DNA of 64,000 nt from Syngnathus acus (lineage: Eukaryota; Chordata; Actinopteri; Syngnathiformes; Syngnathidae): positions 1 to 64,000 of the forward strand of contig NC_051100.1 of assembly GCF_901709675.1 (NCBI RefSeq), written 5' to 3'. Every line of letters begins with the position of its first letter. Position 1 is the first letter of the stretch. Positions 33,750 through 43,474 of the stretch are shown in pieces. The notes below the pieces were generated by a model. It did not search any database. It was not told the origin of the DNA and saw only the letters and a list, made by a program, of their open reading frames with translations. Made by a program: the position numbers and the translations under genes.

Positions 33750-35780
33750 ATGGGAAATCGGGTCACTCGTGAGGACTACGAATGGGTTTATACTGACCAG
33801 CCACACGCTGACAGGAGGAAAGAGATCCTTGGTGAGTTAGCAGCAAGTTGCATAAATCCCAAACCGTACAGACGTTGCTGTGCCGCCCCTCTTATTATTA
33901 TTCTTACGATTAAAGTTATCCCAGTTGGCTAATGGCTAACGGTTACAGATCAGTTGCGATTGACGTGCTCGTTCCAGAAGCTATGTCAATGACATCACTT
34001 AGCTTCGCCTATTTAGTTATTGGCTGTGTTGTAATGTACGCGATTTCGGTCAGACCAGGCTAGTCTGTGTGTGGAATGGTTCATTATTTCCCTTCACTCC
34101 CTTGGATTATAATATAGCCCATCTACGAGTCAGTCAAATAAAAATGGTTTCCCAACGCGCGCCCCGTTAAATACGTCGTCGTTGTTACATACACCATCAA
34201 CGTATGCTTTTGACTATAGGAAACTGTAAAGATCAGCGTATAATGCTGTGTAAATGTGAATGGGTTGTTCGAATAACAAAACAAAAGTAAATAAAATGTC
34301 CCCCGAGAGGTGGGCAAAGTTCTGCTGGGGGTGGGAGTTAAAACTCTTTCCGATGGGCTTCTGTTCCCAACAACCCGTGGCACGCAGTACGTTTAGGACA
34401 TTGCTCAGAGGCATACCCCGCCCCGCACTATTTAAGCGGCGTTCTTCATCCCTCATATCATAGACCTGCTCTAGCAGCGTCTGTTTAAACGTCATTTAGA
34501 AACCTGCGCATTTGCGAAAGATGAAGCGCAAAGTGGCGAGGGATCACTGTACATCAATAAGTGAATGCATTTTGTTTTACTTTATGCAACTGCTTATTTT
34601 CTGAATATAACTTTGAATTTTTTTTTTTTTTTCCCCTTCCTACAGCGAAATATCCACAGATCAAGTCTCTGATGGGTCCTGACCTCCGGCTAAAATGGAT
34701 TGTCTGCATGATGGTGGCCATACAATTTTTAGCTTTTTATTTGATCAAAGAATTGGACTGGAAATGGGTTTTGTTTTGGACTTATGCCTTCGGGAGCTGT
34801 ATCAACCATTCGATGACTCTGGCTATCCACGAGATCTCCCACAATACGGCTTTCGGAAACAACAAAGCCATTTGGAACCGATACTTTGCCATGTTTGCCA
34901 ACCTCCCTATCGGCTTGCCGTACTCTGCCTCTTTCAAACGCTATCACTTAGACCATCACCGCTACCTCGGAGGAGACGGTGTCGACGTAGACATCCCGAC
35001 TGACTTTGAAGGCTGGTTTTTCTGTACACGTTTTCGCAAATTCGTCTGGATTATTCTGCAGCCACTTTTCTACGCCATTCGACCTCTTTGCATCAACCCC
35101 AAACCCATCACGCAATTGGAGCTGACCAATGTTTTTGTTCAGCTGGCCTTTGACATTGTGCTTTTCTGGGTGTGGGGAGTCAAGCCGGTGGTGTACATGC
35201 TGGCTGGCTCTTTGCTGGGTATGGGTCTTCACCCTATCTCTGGTCACTTTATAGCCGAGCACTACATGTTCCTCAAGGGCCACGAAACCTATTCTTACTA
35301 CGGCTCCCTCAATCTGCTGACCTTCAATGTAGGGTATCACAATGAGCACCACGACTTCCCCAGCATCCCAGGACGTCGGCTACCTATGGTTAGTATACTT
35401 GAAGGTGTCACGCACCGTCACAATTATTCATGTCGGGCTTATGTGATAGCCAACACCCCACAAAACAACCTCTGAGAGCTTTGGCCCCATTCGACAAATC
35501 TCATTGCTTAATCCGTCAAAATGAAACCACCGTTGAGTCAAATCCTCATCTAAATGCTCTGCAAATGTTTCAGGTGCACACATTTTGGGCTGTGCATGGT
35601 GGTCAGTACTCCTAATTGTCGTTTCTTTTGCAGGTGAAGAAAATAGCAGCAGAATATTATGATGGCCTTCCCCAGTACACATCGTGGGTTAAGGTCCTGT
35701 ATGACTTCATCATGGATGACACATTAAGCCCATACTCACGAGTAAAAAGGAAGCTCAAAGGAGATGTCAAACTGGAGTAA
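33750..35780 (+). CDS. degs1: Sphingolipid delta-4 desaturase (dihydroceramide desaturase 1), complete
   Basis: Introduces the C4-C5 double bond that turns dihydroceramide into ceramide, in the ER membrane, using cytochrome b5 electrons and O2. Exons are 33750-33831, 34646-35388 and 35634-35780; phases close to 323 aa, the same length as human DEGS1. The start is fixed by [18 protein letters not shown], whose Gly2 fits the N-myristoylation signal known for this enzyme. The three histidine boxes are present: HEISH (89-93), then HLDHH in the [11 protein letters not shown] stretch, and HNEHH in [11 protein letters not shown]. Hydrophobic segments lie at about residues 43-62 and 65-84, with two more in the second half. 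The C-terminus is [14 protein letters not shown]. It reads more like DEGS1 than DEGS2. It is divergent from zswim8 with 1.3 kb between the start codons. Confidence 0.97.
34415..34445 (+). promoter_or_regulatory. Promoter-like GC box plus TATA-like motif in degs1 intron 1
   Basis: CCCCGCCCCGCAC is followed directly by TATTTAAG, then GCGGCG. A GC box and TATA-like element at normal spacing, 200 bp before exon 2, could drive an alternative transcript. There is no RNA support in this window. This is an inference only. Confidence 0.25.
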
Positions 35781-35839
35781 TTTCAATGAGCGTTTCTGTG
35801 AAGAAGAAAAACCAAAAACCAAGACAATTTATGTTTTGG

Positions 35840-35884
35840 ATATATATATATATATATATATAGTATATATATACACACACACAC
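35840..35884. repeat. TA/CA compound microsatellite
   Basis: A TA run passes into a CA run in the degs1 3' UTR, about 60 nt after the stop codon. Confidence 0.95.
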
Positions 35885-35899
35885 AAAAGTGTTAACATT

Positions 35900-36092
35900 C
35901 ATCCATCCATCTTCTTCCGCTTATCCGGGGTCGGGTCGCGGGGGCAGCAGCTTCAGGAGGGACTCCCAGACTTCCCTCTCCCCAGCCACTTCATCCAGCT
36001 CATCCCGGGGGATCCCAAGGCGTTCCCAGGCCAGCTGAGAGACATAGTCTCTCCAGCTCGTCCTGGGTTGTCCCCGGGGTCTCCTACCGGAT
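35900..36092 (-). mobile_element. Rex3/RTE-like LINE 3' end with target duplication
   Basis: On the minus strand the frame down to a stop at 35921 is fully open and reads RGQPRTSWRDYVSQLAWERL, then IPRDELDEVAGEREVW and LLKLLPPRPDPG. This is the C-terminus of Rex3-type RTE reverse transcriptases. A GGATGGATG tail follows, which fits the GATG-repeat 3' end of Rex3. The fragment is flanked by TGTTAACATTCA on both sides (35890-35901 and 36093-36104), a 12-bp target duplication. It lies in the degs1 3' UTR or flank and is strongly 5'-truncated. Confidence 0.88.
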
Positions 36093-36428
36093 TGTTAACA
36101 TTCAATTGTGTCTTATTTTTAATTCATGAGAAATTAGCTATGAAACAACTTACCATACTTTTACGATGTGTAGGTGAAATATTTTCCTGAAATAAGTTGC
36201 AGTAAACCTTTTGATCAACTAACGACCTGTCATTGTGAATTTTTAACATTTTGTATGGATTCTGCAACATTTTTGTCCATGTATTAACACTTGCAAGCAG
36301 TTTATGAGCTGCATTTTTCTGCAAATTTCTTAATGTATCAAATGCAAGAATGACAGGAAATTACCACATTTATCATTAAATGGCAGCCATCTTGGTTCTA
36401 CAATTGTCTGCTTCATTCGAATGTTTTC

Positions 36429-36434
36429 AATAAA
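36429..36434 (+). terminator. degs1: Candidate degs1 polyadenylation signal
   Basis: AATAAA about 650 nt after the degs1 stop, with an ATTAAA at 36376 as an alternative. If used, the 3' UTR includes the TA/CA microsatellite and the Rex3 fragment. Confidence 0.5.
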
Positions 36435-36520
36435 GGTAATATCAAAAATGTAAAGTTTATATTTTATGGTTGGATAGGAGGAAAAAAAGAAGAAATGAAT
36501 AAAAAGGGATTATATCATTA

Positions 36521-36674
36521 TTTACATAGTTAAGGACATTTCTATGAGGTGGTGACGATAGTGATGAATAACCGACTAACACGGGAATAATTTGAGGTTT
36601 ACATAGTTAAGGACATTTCTATGAGGTGGTGACGATAGTGATGAATAACCGACTAACACGGGAATAATTTGAGG
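36521..36674. repeat. Perfect 77-bp tandem duplication
   Basis: Two identical 77-bp copies (36521-36597 and 36598-36674) start at TTTACATAGTTAAGG and end at AATAATTTGAGG. No difference was found by eye, so the event is recent or an assembly artefact. Confidence 0.95.
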
Positions 36675-36756
36675 TACAGGAAACAAAATGATATACTTTA
36701 TATAAAAGGTGTAAAATACTTGGTTGAAAACAATGATTAATTGTTATACCGTATTG

Positions 36757-36981
36757 CAGGTGAGGGCAATTCCGGTCGTCGAGGGCCGGCCGGTGCTGTC
36801 CTGCATGTTTGATAGGTCTCCCTGCTGCAACACACCTGATTCAAATGATCAGGATTGTTATCCAGTTTCTGCAGACCTTGCTAATCATCTGACCATTTGA
36901 ATCAGGTGTGTTGCAACAGGGTGACATAGAAAACATGCAGGACACCGGCCGGCCCTCGACGACCGCAATTGCCCACCCCTG
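36757..36981. mobile_element. hAT-type MITE, copy 3, perfect 8-bp target duplication
   Basis: Ends CAGGTGAGGGCAATTCCGG and GCAATTGCCCACCCCTG. The target duplication CCGTATTG is present on both sides (36749-36756 and 36982-36989). It has the same internal palindromic arms as copies 1 and 2. It sits between the 3' ends of degs1 and ddx51. Confidence 0.92.
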
Positions 36982-37103
36982 CCGTATTGGACTGATGCAA
37001 ATACTATCCGTGATATTTGTTGTCTTGCGGAATGTAAACATGCAAGTTTGAAAGAAACCGCAATACCGAGTGTACAAGATTTCATCGTGTTAGGGCATTG
37101 TCC

Positions 37104-37109
37104 TTTAAT
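37104..37109 (-). terminator. ddx51: Candidate ddx51 polyadenylation signal
   Basis: ATTAAA on the minus strand, about 120 nt after the ddx51 stop codon. It is the nearest poly(A)-type hexamer that I see. Confidence 0.4.
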
Positions 37110-37226
37110 AACAAAATGTTATTGAAATATTTTGTCATGTTTGTGTTGTAAAAAAAAAGATCAAATAAGACAATTTTCCATTCGCTAACTGCTCTTCTGT
37201 CAGCTCACATCAGAGGGGGCATCACA

Positions 37227-40200
37227 TCATATCTGGTTCGCATTGTCCTCCTTGAAAAATAGGAAAGGGATGATATTGGTGAGTAAGCAGTTTTTTCCAC
37301 TTCTACTTATTTAGCTTGTTCTTGTCCAACATTGATTTATAGGAGCTCCTGTTGTGTATGAGAATTTGACCGAGCCACTTTGGCACAATGATTCTATAGG
37401 TCTGCTATGCGCTTGAAGGATCAGCAGAATCAGTTCAAGCGCAATGGAAGGTTGTCGGGCTGCTTTCTAATGGGACAATTTGAAAAGGACGATGCATTGA
37501 CTTGCACTTCAGATTGTTCGCTTGACCTCTTGTTTTCTGCGTGGTTATTCACTCATTAAAGAAAGTCCTAAAGCTACCTACCTACCTTAATGGCAGAAGC
37601 AAGCTCTTGTAGCGTTTGTTCATATCGGTCCTCTAGACTCTTTAGGCTTTCGGGTGCAATGATCTGCTTTTGGATCCCCCGGCTCCCTGCCTCAGTAACC
37701 ATCTGAAGGAAGTCTTTCTTCTGAAGGGACGACAAAAGATGTGCCAACGCGCGAACCAATGATTTGTGTGTGGCTTGATTGCGAGTAATGCATGTATCAA
37801 TAAAGATGTGTAATACCTGGACTCCAAGCAGAAAGGTAAAGGCCAGGCCAGGTTTTCCAGCTCTTGCCGTTCTTCCAATTCTGACAAAAGAACCCCCATT
37901 TAAGGTTCAATTGTTGCAACTTCGCATCTATATACGAGAGCTCACCTGTGAATGTATGTCCTGATGTACTGTGGCGCATCATAGTTGACAACACATTTGA
38001 CCCCAGAGATGTCAATGCCTCTGGCTGCTGCATCCGTGCTGATCAACCTTCAAATGCCAACGTGCCCAATTACAATGTCTATATGTACCTGGTGTTGGCA
38101 CAACGCTTTCATTTTGAAATACACGCCGACGCTCCGTTTCCTGTCATTTCTCCAACTTCAAGAAAACACGCTTGCGGCGTCCGGAAGAAATAGAAGGCTT
38201 GCGGAAGGCAGGCGGGGGGAGGCGGGCAGGCGAGCGAACCAACGAACGGAACGGCCCGTCCACTGATGCTTTCTATTCCTTGCGGCGTTGGCCGGGAGAT
38301 TCGCCCACTGAGTCAGGCATTAGGCTCTGCGCTAAACGGCCAATGTTTTTCAAGGAGTGTGTGCGCATTCTTACACGTGGATCTTTCCTTGTTCAAATTC
38401 CTTCAGCTTCTTCTGTCTTTCTCTGGGAGACAGTCGGGAGGAGAACTCTGCTACTCGGATGCCACCAAACAGTCGTATCAGCAGGTGAAGTCTGAGTCAA
38501 ACAAACGAACAGACACTTTTAGACAAATACAACCAAGATTAATACATGAAGTTGCTTTCCTCTCTAACCTGTGAGCTGTCATTCTGGAGTTAACAAAACA
38601 AAGAATGGGTCTCAACTTCAGGCGCAGGATGAAGAGGAGGAGGATGAGAGGCTTTTGGCTAAGCGTACAGGGCACATAAAATTCCTAGGAAAAATCCAAG
38701 CGGTCGCTTTTCAGTACGAGAATCCATAGGCGTTCGGTCGCTCGCACCAAACTAACCGTCAGACTTTGGGGGAAGTCAAAGTGCTCGAGTTTATGGGAGT
38801 CGACAGTTGGCTGAGTTGACAAGGGGCGAGCGGCAGCGGCGTTGGTGGAGCTGAAAAGTCTGGGCTGATGGAGGCCCAGCTGCTGCAATTTCTCTGGATT
38901 TTGCGTGAGTGTGGCAGAGAAAAGCAGCTTCTGAAGTGGCATTTGAGGAGGAGATAGGCTGGAATGGCCACAAATGAACAACAATATGATGAACCTCACA
39001 ATAGGATTAGAAGGTGGAAAAAGAAGCTCAGGTTTATTGAGGCAAAACGGTACACAACAACAGCAGTGACATGAGCCACAAAGCAGAAAAGCCATTTCAT
39101 GGCCATGTAAGCAGCACTTGATTTATCATCATGGGTAGGAGTGTGCATAGTAGTGGCAATTGTTTTGTGCTGTGATGCCAAACAAAAGAAGTGGCAACAA
39201 AGTAGTCGTTTAAGAGTGTCGATTTTCTTCTTCCAATTGAGATGTCTACAATGGAGGCAACAGCCAGTTTCAAAAACCCACCTGCGCACTGTGCAATCAT
39301 TGCAAGAAGGCCTTGAGGGACTCACCTGGCTGCTGTAACATACAAGGGTGCTTTTTGCCTGGAGAAGGACACCTTCTCTGCTCTCGCTTCCGCCATTCCA
39401 TACACTGCCTTCACCACCCGGCTGAGCCAAGACTGGCGCATACTGTCAATCATCTTGTCTGCCTCGTCAATAATCTGGGCCAAACGATGCAATCCGTCAG
39501 AACAAAGAGTTTGAAAATATCCAACCTTTGAATGCTGGGAACTTACTAGAAACCTAAGGTGATGCAGACATAAGCCCGAATTCTTGGTAATATGATCCAC
39601 AAGTCGACCTGGAGTAGCTACAACAATGTCAGCTAAACAGCGTCTCACCCCCCCTCTGAGGAGAAGAAATCCAATGAATGACATCCTTACAGCTCCAAAG
39701 TTTGACTTAGACTATCATCACCTGTGTTCAGAAAGCAAAGCCAGCTCTGCCTCAAATGACTTCTGGCCTGCCAGCATGACCACTTTCAGGGTGCTTCCCT
39801 CCGCATAGGATGTAAACACCTTGAAGACCTAAACGGAGCAAAAGTTAAAGTCCCAATGATCGACACGCACACACACACACACGCACACATCTGGGTGTGG
39901 TGAAATTTGTCCTCTGCATTTAACCCATCCCCGTGTGATTTTGAGCTATCCCCCGGGGGAGAGGAGAGCAGTGAGCAGCAGCGGTGCCGCGCTCGGGAAT
40001 CATTTGGTGATCTAACCCCCCAATTCCAACCCTTCATGCTGAGTGCCAAGCAGAGGCAATGGGTCGCATTTTTATAGTCTTTGGTATGACCCGGCCGGCC
40101 GGGGTTTGAACCCACAACCTTCCAGTCTCAGGGCGGCGGACACTCTACCACTAGGCCACTAAGCAAGAACCGCTTTCAGTCATTGGAAATTCGAAATCTT

Positions 40201-42313
40201 TTCTGGATCAAACTGAACATTTGGATTCACCAGTGCAAGTGATGACAATAGTCCCAACGCATGCGCAAACATTTAGCCACATACAAGTCAAAAGACACAC
40301 GAGACCTGCTGAGCGAGCTCTTTGGTCGGTAACACGGCCAAGGCACGAACTTGGCAAACGACCCTCTTCATCAGCACCTGAAGGACAACAACATCATTAG
40401 TTCCCCCCCGAAGCTCAAATACGTATCATGAATCCTGATGGGTGCTTGACATTCGAAAGAACATCATTCATTTCCCTAAAGCTCAAGTAAAACGTAGGCC
40501 GACGGGTGCTTGACGTTCTGACTCGGATCATCTTCGAATCCAATGATTGCAGCGAGAGAAGACAATCCCTGTAAGGGATCAATGAGCGGAATGCGCTTTA
40601 TCGACACCATCCGGTGAAAAAAAATGGGATGATAATAAAGATTTTGACAGATGACGGTGACTGTGTATTGTGCCCACTGGGACTCCATTTCAAGAGTGGT
40701 TCAGAGATACCAGCAAAGCAGGAAAAGAAATCTTTGCACTTCAGTTTTAGGTGGGTGGGCAGCTCACTTGTAACACAGGGATGACAAAAGCCAGAGTCTT
40801 GCCACTGCCCGTTGGAGCAGAAACACAAATGTCTCTGGGTTGATAGCCAGCTTGTCCAATCAGTAGTGCATTGTGTGCACCCTCCAAGATGACTGGGATG
40901 ACCTCTGCTTGCACTGCGATTGGAGAAAGGCCACACACACATTAAGTACCACACAGCACATGTACCAGACCAACATCGAGTCACCTGGAAAAAAGTGCTG
41001 AATTCCATGATGGTGGAGTTTCTTTAGCAGCGACACACTAAGTCCTCTGATATTTGAGCAAGGCACCAGTTTACTTTTCAAGTCCCGGGGGATCACATTG
41101 GGCTGAGCCAGCCAATCGGGCAGTACTCTGTGAACCTGGGAACAGTGTGCGTGCAAAACTGAAGAAACAACAAGAACTGTGGCGACATTAGCTTCTTGGT
41201 ACCCTTTAAAGAGTGTTTGTCATTTAACATGTCAGATTCAAGCGCTGGCTCAAATTTGCCCTTTGCTTACTCAGAGTGCTCCCAAAAGGCGGTCCCCATA
41301 CTAGGGGTTCCGACTGGAGCCGACCGACCCTTAGTCACAAGCCGACAAGTCAAACGTGAAAGAAAGTAGTCAAAAGTGGAATGACTGCACTGCAAAAACT
41401 AATCCGTTTCAACAGCTCATCTTTGTAGTGTATTCAATTCTAGGTTGAACATGATTTGCAAATAATTAAATTCAGAGGGTTCTTTACTGTTTAACACAAC
41501 ATCCAATCTTCATTGAAACTTGCTTTGGCCAATTTGGAACATTCTATAGTGAGCATCAACAATTCATTGTACCTTTTGGACTGGTCTGTTTTCAAATCCT
41601 CCCAGAACTGTGAAACCAGATGGAGTAGAAGGCATCTTTGAGCTGGGATTTGGGATGTCATCATCTGGCGTCTTTTCAACCTCTCTGTAGCTGCTGACGA
41701 CACCAGGCCCCCGAAGTCTATTAATTTCACAGTCTATGATGATGAAGAATTATTGTGTTATTCAAAAGGTACAGAAAATGTTGAGTGTATAAAAAAACCA
41801 CACACACACACACACCTGAGTGGCTATTCTTTTGGTTCTTCATCTCAACTTTCTTTCTTCTCTTCACTTCATCCTCCACAGAATGGATATTGTCCGAAAC
41901 GGCCTTGGATTTCCTCTTTTTGCATCTTTGGCTTTCTTGGCTGCTGTCATTATAGGCCTTTCTTTTCGTTTGATGACCTGATTGTGTTTCAGAACACTCT
42001 GCGAAACGTTGCTTCTGATTCTCTTGTGCCTTCAGATGCAGTTTTGAAAGAAACACCTGGGCTCGGGACTCCTTTGAAATACTTCCATCTTCATCGTCTC
42101 CAAGATACCTGTTGATTTAAAAATATTTAACGAATAGCTAACAATTCTTCATTTCAATTTCGACCCGAAATGAAACGTTTCACGTGGTACATTTACATTC
42201 ATTGCATCGATATGTCAGGAAGAGCTCCTGAAGTTTGCTCAAACGAGAAAGCTACACAAACACTTTCAGTTAGTGGCCAGTATTTCCTACCTGTTTACCC
42301 GAAACAAGGACAT
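37227..42313 (-). CDS. ddx51: ATP-dependent RNA helicase DDX51, complete, 16 coding exons
   Basis: DEAD-box helicase of nucleolar 60S ribosome assembly (homologue of yeast Dbp6; family knowledge). Exons 5'->3': 42313-42291, 42108-41816, 41733-41573, 41135-40985, 40913-40768, 40377-40306, 39828-39722, 39655-39547, 39474-39326, 38958-38757, 38684-38569, 38491-38375, 38047-37946, 37880-37817, 37720-37586, 37250-37227. Phases close to 656 aa (human 666). The start [16 protein letters not shown] fits the family N-terminus. Residues up to about 170 are charged and poorly conserved. Motif I is APTGSGKT (242-249), Ib ATPGR, II DEAD (357-360), III SAT (418-420), [22 protein letters not shown] (582-591). 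[12 protein letters not shown] precedes the Q-like region VLPDWLAQP. The first coding exon is only 23 bp and the last codes for seven residues. The acceptor at 39655 lies next to a seven-G run, and only one AG keeps the frame. Confidence 0.96.
39840..40164 (-). mobile_element. tRNA-derived SINE, full length
   Basis: Second full-length copy of the SINE at 17827, in ddx51 intron 6 and in the same orientation as the gene. A box TGGCCTAGTGG and B box GGTTCAAACCC are intact. It carries a duplicated CCGG next to the B box and a long CA run near the tail. Confidence 0.88.
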
Positions 42314-42360
42314 TGCACTGAAAAATCGAACTTTAGCGTTGTTAAACTACTGCGTCTGCG

Positions 42361-42464
42361 TCTCCTTCTTCTTCTTCTTCTGCTGCTGCTTCTTCTTCTT
42401 CTTCTTTCTCTTCTTCTACTTCTGCTGCTGCTTCTTCTTTCTCTTCTTCTACTTTTACTCCCGC
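42361..42464. repeat. TTC/TGC triplet repeat upstream of the ddx51 start
   Basis: A run of TTC with interspersed TGCTGC blocks lies 48-150 nt before the ddx51 ATG. On the ddx51 sense strand it is GAA/GCA-rich. An inner ~40-bp segment with TTTCTCTTCTTCTACTT is present twice. It is part of the 5' UTR or promoter of ddx51. Confidence 0.9.
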
Positions 42465-42487
42465 CAGCGGCGCTTTTTCTTCTTCCA

Positions 42488-43474
42488 GGTTTAAACAGCG
42501 GATTAGATACCTTGGCGGTGTATTACCGCCACCTACAGGATGAGTAAGTCCACTACTAGTTCGCCTGTGTCGTAGAGTTTAGCATAACAGGCCAAAGGAT
42601 TTGAAAACCCTAAAATGGCTGTGGTGTAATTCAACTGAAAATGTATCTGAGGAATCCGCCTTGTGCCATTTTTTAGCAGGTTGTGGGCCTTGTCAAATGG
42701 CACACGTAGGTTGTGGGCCTTGTCAAATACCACACGTTTTTTTTTAACAGCCTTTTGTTTAGCACTGGCTTCTGGCCACCGATTGGACCATGGAGGCAGG
42801 CCATTTCGAGACAGAGTCCTACAAACTGTGCGAGCAGGCCCGGTGGAGCGAGACAGGCTTTGGATTTTCCTTCCTTCCGCCGAGCAGTTGTCTTGCCGGA
42901 CCTGGCCTTGTCCAAAACGAGTGTTTAGTCACCTCAGGGTGGAGTTTTGGCATGTTGTCAGAGGTCAACTTGCAGTTCTAGTGAAGGTCTGGACTGGAAT
43001 CCCGGGCTTCTTTTTATACACAGCCATCAATGGGTGAGCACAGGATGGCGTGCAAAACCTTTGTCTTACCAAAAACGGACTATTCTGTGTTCATTAAATG
43101 ATCCATATTCCTGCAGTCAAGCAGCACATTTATTTTTATACATTACACCTCATTCTGAAGAGTTTCAGCTGTCATATGAGTCATTTCTATAACCAATGGA
43201 TGAATTTAAAGTCAGCCTTTGTTCCTATGACGTGGATAAGCGACAGAACTTCTGTCAGGGATTGTATCTCAAAAGAACAAAGTGCCGACCTATAACTCAC
43301 TCAAAGGGCTACTTAGAGTTTCAGGCGTAGCCGTTCACCACTAATAAATAATTTTTGGGGAAAAAAGGCAGTTTCGATATGGACGACATTACACTGGGCA
43401 CTTTGAAAAAAACATTTTGTAAACATAGACCTGATAAGAGAGACGCTTTGTATTCCTGCCCATTTCAGTTAGCG
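42488..43474. other. Intergenic between ddx51 5' end and piezo1 3' end; contains a 30-bp duplication
   Basis: AGGTTGTGGGCCTTGTCAAA occurs twice at a 30-bp period (42678-42707 and 42708-42737). A minus-strand open frame 42915-42673 runs through it but resembles no protein I know and contains the duplication, so I do not call it a gene. The right part is probably the piezo1 3' UTR. Confidence 0.6.
43129..43134 (-). terminator. piezo1: Candidate piezo1 polyadenylation signal
   Basis: AATAAA on the minus strand, about 340 nt downstream of the piezo1 stop codon. Confidence 0.5.

Noticed and set aside
42673-42915. 80-codon minus-strand ORF between ddx51 and piezo1
   Set aside because: Its C-terminus is made by a 30-bp direct repeat and there is no known similarity. 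CTU2, which neighbours PIEZO1 in mammals, does not match.
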